A stretch of DNA of 33,183 bases, from contig CAZTJY010000026.1 in assembly GCA_964613725.1 (NCBI GenBank), positions 1-33,183 of the forward strand. The letters are read 5' to 3'. The number at the start of each line of letters is the position of its first letter. Position 1 is the stretch's first letter. The position numbers and the translations under genes are program-made. The stretch comes from Parapedobacter sp964613725. Lineage in GTDB: Bacteria; Bacteroidota; Bacteroidia; Sphingobacteriales; Sphingobacteriaceae. Below are positions 7,491 through 14,191 of this stretch, in pieces. The notes under the pieces are model-generated. The model searched no databases. It saw only the letters and a program-made list of their open reading frames with translations, and was not told the origin of the DNA.

Positions 7491-8411
7491 ATGGAAAATA
7501 CGGTACCAAACCATATCCATTATACCATATACCAGCCTGCTGGAACGGCAATCAAGGCGGCCGTCCTCATCCTGCATGGCATGCAAGAACATAGCGGACG
7601 GTATACCGGATTCGCTAACTATTTAAAAATGCACGGCTATGCTGTATTGACGTATGACCACACGGGACATGGACACACGGCAAAAACAACGGCGGAATTG
7701 GGCTTTTTCCGTACGAACGATCCCGGTGGGCGCCTGATTGAGGATGCGGAACGGATGTCGTGCTTTATGGCGCAACGTTTTGCTAATGAAAAACTTATTT
7801 TGATGGGGCACTCCATGGGTTCGTTTATTGCCCGACTTCTGTTAAAGCGGGTGCCACATCGCTTTGATGGAGCGATTTTGACGGGAACGGGTGGACCGAA
7901 TCCATTGGCCGCATTATTCCGACCGATACTTTCCATTGCGAATCTAATCGCACCAGAAAGCCGGAGCAAACTGCTCAATGAACTCTTTTTGAAAATTCAC
8001 AACAGTAAATTCAGGCATGAAAATCCAGCGGACGGAACGAATTGGCTAAGTGCCGACTTAGCCAATCGAAAAGCTTTCATACAGGACGAGTTATGCGGGG
8101 TAAGCTTTAGCATAAACGCGTTCTACGGCCTCATTTCCGTCAATGTGGAAGCGACCAAATCAAACTGGGCGGAAAGCCTTCCCAAAAATTTGCCCTTGCT
8201 TTTTGTAAGCGGAGCCAACGATCCCATCGGAGATTTTGGGAAAGGCGTGGCAAAGACCGCGCAGGCGTTACGGGAACGCGGGTTCGACAGCCTTGAAATA
8301 AAGTTGTATGCTGGCATGCGCCATGAAATACTCAACGAGAGTGATCGAAAATCGGTATTCGATAACATCATCGTATGGTTAGATAAAACCACAATACAAT
8401 CTTCGCGATAA
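7491..8411 (+). CDS. Alpha/beta hydrolase, lysophospholipase/monoacylglycerol lipase type
   Basis: 306 residues. It matches the serine-aminopeptidase-S33 / Hydrolase_4 family that includes PldB and monoacylglycerol lipases. Blocks seen: LILHGMQEHSGRY (27-38, oxyanion loop), YDHTGHGHTAKT, nucleophile S108 in MGHSMGSF, acid D244 in SGANDPIGD and base H278 in GMRHEILNE. No signal peptide is seen. Known members release fatty acids from lysophospholipids or monoglycerides. A decayed copy of its N-terminus lies at 5323-5412. It is probably the second gene after the deaminase; a hairpin follows at 8435, but its T-run lies on the minus strand. Confidence 0.9.
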   Translation: MENTVPNHIHYTIYQPAGTAIKAAVLILHGMQEHSGRYTGFANYLKMHGYAVLTYDHTGHGHTAKTTAELGFFRTNDPGGRLIEDAERMSCFMAQRFANEKLILMGHSMGSFIARLLLKRVPHRFDGAILTGTGGPNPLAALFRPILSIANLIAPESRSKLLNELFLKIHNSKFRHENPADGTNWLSADLANRKAFIQDELCGVSFSINAFYGLISVNVEATKSNWAESLPKNLPLLFVSGANDPIGDFGKGVAKTAQALRERGFDSLEIKLYAGMRHEILNESDRKSVFDNIIVWLDKTTIQSSR

Positions 8412-8427
8412 AAAGTAATGGAGCCAT

Positions 8428-8460
8428 TAAAAAAACCCGTCTCGTTTTAACAAGACGGGT
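8428..8460 (-). terminator. Rho-independent terminator reading the minus strand
   Basis: An 8-bp stem, ACCCGTCT (8435-8442) and AGACGGGT (8453-8460), has a 10-base loop. In the minus direction it is followed by seven T (8428-8434 are all A on the plus strand). In the plus direction it is followed by CCGCCCC, so it is a poor terminator for the hydrolase gene ending at 8411. It must serve a transcript coming from the right on the minus strand, where no protein gene is seen. Confidence 0.75.
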
Positions 8461-8496
8461 CCGCCCCAATGGGGTTAGGGGCTATCAACCTAAACC
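8431..8496 (-). ncRNA. Candidate short non-coding RNA
   Basis: On the minus strand a promoter-like pair (TTCG at 8529-8532, 19 bases, TATCTTCG at 8502-8509) would start transcription near 8496. About 65 bases later the terminator at 8428-8460 ends it. Between them lies a tight hairpin, CCCC-ATT-GGGG (8464-8474), next to a second CCCC tract. No start codon with a sensible frame is seen, and no known RNA family was recognised. A leftover leader or attenuator of a deleted gene is the main alternative. Confidence 0.45.
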
Positions 8497-8501
8497 TAGC
8501 G

Positions 8502-8532
8502 CGAAGATAGGCAAATTAATTCTCCACCCGAA
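8502..8532 (-). promoter_or_regulatory. Minus-strand promoter for the candidate short RNA
   Basis: TTCG (8529-8532), exactly 19 bases, then TATCTTCG (8502-8509). The -7 box has one mismatch to TAnnTTTG and the -33 box one mismatch to TTTG. A perfect 8-bp inverted repeat lies upstream (AATCACCA at 8555-8562 with TGGTGATT at 8614-8621). Confidence 0.45.
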
Positions 8533-8554
8533 ATGATTTGTTGAAAAAAGGTTA

Positions 8555-8621
8555 AAATCACCATCTACTGCGGTGGTCCAACCCCGTACTAAAAGGGCCG
8601 CAATTTGGGAATGCTGGTGAT
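8555..8621. repeat. Long-range inverted repeat with inner stem
   Basis: AATCACCA (8555-8562) pairs with TGGTGATT (8614-8621). Inside, GCGG (8570-8573) can pair with CCGC (8597-8600). It lies in the 337-base gap (8412-8748) before the small HTH gene, together with the candidate short RNA. No protein gene is supported in this gap. It may be a structured RNA or chance. Confidence 0.3.
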
Positions 8622-8748
8622 TAGTTCGACTGCTGAGATTTACGAAAATCCGCACTAGGAATAAATATTTACTGTTTTTCAATAACTATTGATTATTTTA
8701 GCGAAATCATGCGAATTCATGCAACCTACGGGTTTCTATTATGTAAGT

Positions 8749-8973
8749 ATGCCTATTATTGTAAATTTAGACGTGATGATGGCTAAGCGAAAAGTTTCCC
8801 TGAATGAACTTTCCGAAAAAGTCAATCTGACATTATCCAACCTTTCTATCTTAAAGACGGGAAAAGCTAAAGCTATCCGCTTCAGCACTTTAGCGGCAAT
8901 TTGCAACGCGTTGGACTGTCAGCCGGGCGACATTTTGGCGTATGCAAATGACCAAAAGGAAACAGACACCTAG
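8749..8973 (+). CDS. Small Cro/C1-type (HTH_26, YozG-like) transcriptional regulator
   Basis: 74 residues from the ATG at 8749 (MPIIVNLDVMMAKRK). Upstream in-frame ATGs at 8689 and 8719 would add residues that do not fit the family, whose members start at this MPIIVNLD-like strand. The helix-turn-helix covers nearly the whole protein: MMAKRKVSLNELSEKVNLTL, then SNLSILKTGKAKAIRFSTLA, then ICNALDCQPGDIL. Known relatives are DNA-binding repressors, often beside a DUF2975 membrane protein; none is seen here. Its stop codon touches the end of the VOC pseudogene on the other strand. The target is unknown. Confidence 0.88.
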   Translation: MPIIVNLDVMMAKRKVSLNELSEKVNLTLSNLSILKTGKAKAIRFSTLAAICNALDCQPGDILAYANDQKETDT

Positions 8974-9137
8974 CTATGTGAGCTGCTGTGCCAGACCGAT
9001 AAGAAGCCCCTCTTCGCCGGTTATGGTGGCCCACCCTTCCAGCTTCAAGCCCACTCAGTGAAAAGCGGAATAACGTCATCAAGGAACGTCACGATAATGC
9101 GGACATTGTCCATTCGCAGTATGTTGCTTCGCTTCAT
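8974..9137 (-). pseudogene. VOC family gene remnant with internal deletion and frameshift
   Basis: From an ATG at 9137 the minus strand reads MKRSNILRMDNVRIIVTFLD and on to LFTE, matching the start of the intact VOC protein at 3779-4225 (MQKSDLQRMDNVGIVVESLD). One missing T then shifts the frame; the new frame reads GLKLEGWATITG (intact: GLTLEGRASIAG) and jumps directly to EEGLLIGLAQQLT, the intact C-terminus being VEGLLIGLAEQLS. About 95 codons of the middle are gone. The TAG stop (8974-8976) abuts the stop of the HTH gene. It cannot make a functional protein. Confidence 0.85.
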
Positions 9138-9213
9138 TAGACAAATCTCATGAATTGGCGACAAACCCTCTACCGTGCAGGCTGATGGACACCGGTTCTA
9201 TGCAACACGGGCA

Positions 9214-9244
9214 TTTCGGCTACTCTTCCTGTTTCCTATCTTTG
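9214..9244 (+). promoter_or_regulatory. Promoter of the DedA family gene
   Basis: TTTC (9214-9217), exactly 19 bases, then TATCTTTG (9237-9244): 3 of 4 and full match to the Bacteroidota -33 and -7 boxes. Predicted start near 9250, leader about 25 bases, with GGAG at 9264-9267. This fixes the translation start at 9275, because an upstream in-frame start at 9155 lies before the promoter. Confidence 0.7.
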
Positions 9245-9274
9245 CAGCGTACTATCTATAATTGGAGCGAAGAC

Positions 9275-9874
9275 ATGTTTGATGCAGAATCGATAATTCA
9301 ATTTGGCGGATTACTAATCATTCTCTTGGCGATTTATGCGCAGACGGGTCTCTTTTTTTGCTTTTTCTTTCCCAGCGGGGCACTCCTTTTCATGGCGGGC
9401 GTATTGATTGCTAGCGGTTCGTTTGAGCATAGCTTTTTTACGTTGTGCGCCATGGGCATCATGGCGTGTTTGCTGGGAAACATAACCGGATATATGATTG
9501 GCTATAAAGCTGGTCCGCTATTGTACCGCAGACCGGATTCTGGATTTTTTAAAAAACAGCATTTAACGGCTGCTGAAAACTTCTACAACAGATACGGTGC
9601 GTGGGCGCTAGCTATGGGCGTATTTTTTCCACTGACCCGTACGTTTAGCCCTTTAGTTGCCGGCATTATCCAATTGAGCTTTAGTCGGGTTGTGCTATTT
9701 GCATTTTTAGGATCCGTAGGTTGGATTCTATCGTTTGCAACCGCGGGATACTTGGTGGGAAGTATGCCGTTTTTACGCCCCTTTCTTAGTTACGTGGTTG
9801 CCAGTATCATCCTGTTGGTCACCATTCCGGTGGTCATCAATATTGTCCGTGGGTTTAAAAGGAAAGGCGGATAG
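9275..9874 (+). CDS. DedA family (VTT domain) membrane protein
   Basis: 199 residues from the ATG at 9275, supported by the promoter at 9214-9244 and a GGAG site. It has several membrane segments: about 8-27, 28-48, 55-80, 135-165 and 172-192. DedA signs are FFPSGALLFMAGVLIASG, the glycine-rich GNITGYMIGYKAGPLLY, and FFPLTRTFSPLVAG with the conserved arginine. Known members work in the inner membrane as lipid scramblases or undecaprenyl-phosphate/phospholipid flippases and help keep membrane potential. It stands alone; downstream is the SRPBCC remnant. Confidence 0.9.
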   Translation: MFDAESIIQFGGLLIILLAIYAQTGLFFCFFFPSGALLFMAGVLIASGSFEHSFFTLCAMGIMACLLGNITGYMIGYKAGPLLYRRPDSGFFKKQHLTAAENFYNRYGAWALAMGVFFPLTRTFSPLVAGIIQLSFSRVVLFAFLGSVGWILSFATAGYLVGSMPFLRPFLSYVVASIILLVTIPVVINIVRGFKRKGG

Positions 9875-9900
9875 TCTAGCTGCTACAAGGACCGAAACTT

Positions 9901-10120
9901 CCGAATTGTATTTCGTATGACGTGGATACGCGGGATATACGGCAAGAAATAGCCTACACGATGACTGACGGTAGAACGGTTGAAATTATAACAGAAAGGC
10001 ATAATGGAACGGAAATAAGGATCGTATTTGATGCCGAAAAATGAAATCTGATTGCGATGCAAACGGAACGGATGGCAACCAATTCTTGACAATTTCAAGA
10101 AATTTGCTGGAACGAATTAA
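9901..10120 (+). pseudogene. 3' part of an SRPBCC/AHSA1 family gene, decayed
   Basis: The plus frame reads YDVDTRDIRQEIAYTMTDGR, then TVEIITERHNGTEIRIVFDA, then hits a TGA at 10042-10044. Past it the frame continues LIAMQTERMAT; shifting by one base near 10080 gives ILDNFKKFAGTN and a TAA at 10118-10120. The order YTMxDGR, E(I/V)..FDAE, MQ..., ILDNFKKF is the C-terminal half of the SRPBCC (activator of Hsp90 ATPase-like, START-fold) family. No start or N-terminal half is seen. It lies between the dedA-like gene and the 3' end of the PUL regulator. Confidence 0.72.
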
Positions 10121-10141
10121 TGAGGGCCGGAGATGACGAAG

Positions 10142-13100
10142 TCATGTACCGACCCGTTCGAAATCTTTCGGTAACACGCCGAACTGCTTTTGGAAACATT
10201 TCGAAAAGTATGATGGAGAATTGAATCCCACCAAATAGGCGATTTCACTGATCCGATAGTCTTTCGCGCGAAGCAACTCTGCCGCCTTTTTTAAACGTAC
10301 CAGCCGAATGAAATCATTGGGTGTCAGTTCAGATATTTGTTTAACCTTGCGGTAAAAAGTCGCGCGACTCATATTCAATGCGTCGGCCAGCCGATCAACA
10401 TCAAGGTCCACTTCGTCCAAATGGGCGTGAATAGTCTTGATCAAGTCGTTGAGGAAACATTCATCTGCCTTTGAATGAGCCATCGTTTCATAGGCCGTTT
10501 CGGGTAGCTTTTGGTACGCCTCCCGTATTTTTCTCCGCCCCTCAAGTAGATTCGCAATCCGCGCACGCAGGAAATCAATGGAATAAGGCTTCTCAACATA
10601 CTCATCTGCTCCGGTTTCCAGTCCGGCTATTTTGGATTGAAGACTCGTTTTAGCGGTAAGCAGGATGACGGGAATATGGCTAAACTTCAGGTCCTCCTTT
10701 ACATGCCTACAAAACGAAACGCCATCCATTACAGGCATCATGATATCACTGATAATGAGATCGACGTGCTCTTCGGCTAACCGCTCAATCGCTTCCTGGC
10801 CATGATTGGCCATAATCACATGGTAATCGTCCTGAAGTTGACCCGCCACGAAACGCTGGAACTCGGCATTGTCTTCCACGAGGAGAATGGCCTTCTTAAC
10901 GTCCAATCGCAACAAACCGTCCACTTCAGCGAGTTGCTGCTGGAGACAATCCGAAACAGACGAATCCAAAGAATCTTCATACCGCTCATGGCATGTCTGG
11001 CGGAGGGGAAGCTCAAAATGAAACCTGGTCTCCGCAGCCGATTGCGCCAAATACAGGTTGCTGTTATGCCGTTCGGCCAGCGACTTGGAAAACGCTAGAC
11101 CCAATCCCGATCCTTGGGATTTTTCATCGAGCTTAAAAAATGGGAGAAAGATTTTTTCCGCAGCATCATGCGTGATGGGCTGACCATCATTCGCGACCGC
11201 CACCGTCACATAGCCGTCAGTCTCGTCTAAAGAAACACTGACACGCTGCTTTGCATGCTTCAAGGCGTTGTCCAGCAGGTTGCTGAAAACTTTATTGAAG
11301 ATTTCGCTATCCAAATCAATGCAAACAGCGCCGGCGGGCAATGTGGTATCGATTTGGATTCCATTCAACTTGGCGGCCGAAACAAACCGGCTAACGGCAT
11401 CTCGAATAACGAAAGCGATATCCGTTTGAACAAAATGAACCGGCACGCCTTTCGCTTCCGCCTTACGAAAATCGAGCAATTCATTCACCAACTTCAGCAA
11501 CCGGTTGGTGTTCCGCTCCATAATCGATAAGTTTTCCCAATGATTGTCCGTCGGTACGGTGTGCTTCATGATTTCTTCCAGGGGTGCCTTAATGAGGCTA
11601 AGTGGCGTACGTATTTCATGGGTAATGTTGGTGAAAAAGTCAATTTTCGTATCGTAGAGCTCCTTCTCTTTCTTACGGGCGATTTTCTGTAAAATCTTTT
11701 TGCTCCGTGCACGTGCTCGATCCGCAAAATACCGCGCTACCGAGTAAGTCAACAAAGCAAAAAGCAGGAAATAGACAAAATAAGCCCATCCGGTGCGGTA
11801 AAAGGGTGGCATTACGTGGATCGTTACGCTATCGCCCTCTTCGTTCCATACCCCATCGCTATTTGAGGCCTTAACCCGGAAAACATAGTTACCGGGCGGG
11901 AGATTCGAATAAGTTACCCGAGACTGGTAATCGGTACGAATCCACTCACCGTCCTTTCCTTCAAGCATATAGGCGTATTTGTTGCGTTGGGGCGACACAT
12001 AGCTCAACGCAGCGAAACTGATACTAAACACCGATGCATTGTGCGGGATTTCAAGCTCGCGCTCCCCCACCAGTTCTTTGTTATAAAGCTGAATACTGTT
12101 GATTACCACGGGCGGCGGCACTTCGTTTTGCCAAATCGTATAGGGCGAAAAGGCTATGAACCCTTTGATACCACCAAAATACAACTTTCCTTCTTTACTA
12201 TGGAATCCCGACTTATAATTGAACTGATCGCCAAGAAGGCCGTTGGCGTGTGTATATACGGTGATGCTGTGGTCTTTGGTGTTAAACTTGAATAAGCCAT
12301 TGTTGGTGCTCCCCCAAATATGGCCGGAGAGGTCAGCAACAAGTTGATAAATAACATTGTTGGGCAGGCCATTGTCTTCGGAATAAAAGTCGGTGAACGT
12401 GTCTCGCTGTCGGTCGTACCGGAACATTCCCGCCCCTTCCGTGCCGAGCCACAGCTGATTCTGCTTATCGTACAGCAAGCATGTTATTTTTCCACTGGTT
12501 GCGTCATCAGCTATGGGTGTAGCATAATGCTTCCATGTATCGGTGCTTCGGTCATACGCATAGAGGCCGCCGCCGATGGTAGCGAACCAAAGTACGCCGC
12601 GATGGTCTTCCACAATATCATTTACCTGTGTGCTGATCCACGTATCTTGCACAGGGATGAATGTGTCGGTCGCTTCCTCGTAACGGCACAACCCCATCAT
12701 GGTGCCTACCCAAATGGTGCCGGTATAGTCCTTGTAAATCGAATATATGTTATTGTTTATTAGCGAGCCAGGCGCTGATGAGCTCTTGTACTGCTTATAT
12801 TGCAACGTGCGGAGGTCGACGACGAATAGCCCTTCCGTGAATGAACCCACCCACAGGTAATTGCCATCATGCATGAGCGCGTGGATATTGGTGGCGGGCA
12901 GGTATCCGTTAGTGAATCGCTTGGTTACGGGATCGAACCGATGCAGCCCCGCATCTTCGGTGCCGATCCAGATATGATGATCATCCACCTGGCAAAACTC
13001 GCTGATGCTTTTTCCCTTGATCGAATTGCCACCGGTTATTGGGTAATATTTCTCAAAGAGGCTGTACGGCTTGATATAATAGTTGACCCCGCCGAAAAAA

Positions 13101-14125
13101 GTGCCCAGCCACATGCCACCCTCACGGTCCTGGTAAATGGCATGTACGGCGTTGTCCGTGATGGAAAAGCTGTCGCCATTGACATGGCGCAAGTTTTCGT
13201 ATTGCCGGGACTGCGGGTGGTAGATGTAGAGACCGCTCTCCGTTCCTATCCAGAGCTCACCGTTATCCGACCTGGAAATCCTCCTCACATATAACGGCTT
13301 GCCCTGGCCGTCGCTTTCGAGCAGTGGCGCAAACGATAGGGTGCGTAAATTAAATATTTGCACGCCGCTATTGGTGGTTCCTACTAATAGGTTTTCGGCG
13401 TCGAGTAAGAAAATATCGTTCACATCGTTATCTTGACCTGTAACCGACCGGGGGTGAATGAGGTATTGTGTAACGGTGCCACGCTCGGGGTCGAGGCAAT
13501 ACATGCCCTGATGGTAAGTGCCCACCCAAACGCGGCCGCTGGTGTCAAAGGCGATGCGCCGAATCCAAACCGGCGCAGGGCTGCTACCCGTGGTGAGGTT
13601 GAAATAGTCCAATGCGCCCGATGCTGTGGCACGGAAAATGCCCTTATTGAACACGGCCATCCACACGTCACCCTGCTGATCTACTTGGATATCCCGAACC
13701 AAACCAGCCACTTGTTCCCCATCGATCGTTTGCGTGGTGTACCGCCTAAACTCCCCGGTGCGTGGGTCATAACGGTAGGCACCGTCACCGGTACCTACCC
13801 ATATCATCCCCTGACCGTCTTGGCTCAGGGCCGTCACCGTGTTATTTCCCAAGCTACAGCTGTCCCGGCTATTCTTCTTGAACACCTTGAATGTGTGGCC
13901 ATCGTAACGGTTTAGCCCATCTTGGGTGCCGAACCACATGTACCCTTGCCGGTCTTGGAAAATGGTGTAAACGGAACTTTGTGATAACCCATCTTCCACT
14001 TGTAAGCTCCGAAAATAATAGTTTCCTTGCCCTTCGTGAAGCTCCTGCCCGAAACATACCGCAAAGCCAATCGCCATCAGTGCAATGCCTAACCCCACGC
14101 TACGACTTATACCATTCAAATGCAT
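10142..14125 (-). CDS. Hybrid two-component system sensor kinase / response regulator with AraC output (HTCS)
   Basis: 1327 residues. Domains in order: signal peptide (1-26), about fourteen two-component propeller repeats forming two beta-propellers (about 35-665; repeated W.GT..GL.RYD), a Y_Y_Y domain (about 700-765), one membrane segment (781-799), HisKA with phospho-accepting H836 in THEIRTPLSL, HATPase with N953 (LLDNALKHA) and GSGLGL (1005-1010), a receiver with D1127 (IISDIMMPVMDG), and an AraC-type double helix-turn-helix (about 1228-1325, FYRKVKQISELTPNDFIRLV). Known HTCS proteins bind a specific oligosaccharide in the periplasm and activate the matching PUL. It is the last gene of the minus-strand PUL, 66 bases after the preceding gene, so it is probably made with the genes it controls. 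GAGAGGAG directly precedes the ATG. Confidence 0.95.
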   Translation of the reverse strand: MHLNGISRSVGLGIALMAIGFAVCFGQELHEGQGNYYFRSLQVEDGLSQSSVYTIFQDRQGYMWFGTQDGLNRYDGHTFKVFKKNSRDSCSLGNNTVTALSQDGQGMIWVGTGDGAYRYDPRTGEFRRYTTQTIDGEQVAGLVRDIQVDQQGDVWMAVFNKGIFRATASGALDYFNLTTGSSPAPVWIRRIAFDTSGRVWVGTYHQGMYCLDPERGTVTQYLIHPRSVTGQDNDVNDIFLLDAENLLVGTTNSGVQIFNLRTLSFAPLLESDGQGKPLYVRRISRSDNGELWIGTESGLYIYHPQSRQYENLRHVNGDSFSITDNAVHAIYQDREGGMWLGTFFGGVNYYIKPYSLFEKYYPITGGNSIKGKSISEFCQVDDHHIWIGTEDAGLHRFDPVTKRFTNGYLPATNIHALMHDGNYLWVGSFTEGLFVVDLRTLQYKQYKSSSAPGSLINNNIYSIYKDYTGTIWVGTMMGLCRYEEATDTFIPVQDTWISTQVNDIVEDHRGVLWFATIGGGLYAYDRSTDTWKHYATPIADDATSGKITCLLYDKQNQLWLGTEGAGMFRYDRQRDTFTDFYSEDNGLPNNVIYQLVADLSGHIWGSTNNGLFKFNTKDHSITVYTHANGLLGDQFNYKSGFHSKEGKLYFGGIKGFIAFSPYTIWQNEVPPPVVINSIQLYNKELVGERELEIPHNASVFSISFAALSYVSPQRNKYAYMLEGKDGEWIRTDYQSRVTYSNLPPGNYVFRVKASNSDGVWNEEGDSVTIHVMPPFYRTGWAYFVYFLLFALLTYSVARYFADRARARSKKILQKIARKKEKELYDTKIDFFTNITHEIRTPLSLIKAPLEEIMKHTVPTDNHWENLSIMERNTNRLLKLVNELLDFRKAEAKGVPVHFVQTDIAFVIRDAVSRFVSAAKLNGIQIDTTLPAGAVCIDLDSEIFNKVFSNLLDNALKHAKQRVSVSLDETDGYVTVAVANDGQPITHDAAEKIFLPFFKLDEKSQGSGLGLAFSKSLAERHNSNLYLAQSAAETRFHFELPLRQTCHERYEDSLDSSVSDCLQQQLAEVDGLLRLDVKKAILLVEDNAEFQRFVAGQLQDDYHVIMANHGQEAIERLAEEHVDLIISDIMMPVMDGVSFCRHVKEDLKFSHIPVILLTAKTSLQSKIAGLETGADEYVEKPYSIDFLRARIANLLEGRRKIREAYQKLPETAYETMAHSKADECFLNDLIKTIHAHLDEVDLDVDRLADALNMSRATFYRKVKQISELTPNDFIRLVRLKKAAELLRAKDYRISEIAYLVGFNSPSYFSKCFQKQFGVLPKDFERVGT

Positions 14126-14191
14126 CTCCTCTCACTTGTTGAGCGAGTTAAATTAACCATTTTCTACCAAGAAACCGTAAGTTGCCGGTAT

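Noticed and set aside
8485..8682. 65-residue minus-strand frame with a TTG start
   Set aside because: No family likeness, no ribosome-binding site, and the better explanation of the interval is the promoter and short RNA at 8431-8532.
10091..10106. AATTTC-AA-GAAATT palindrome as an operator
   Set aside because: It falls inside the SRPBCC coding remnant (DNFKKF codons), which explains it.
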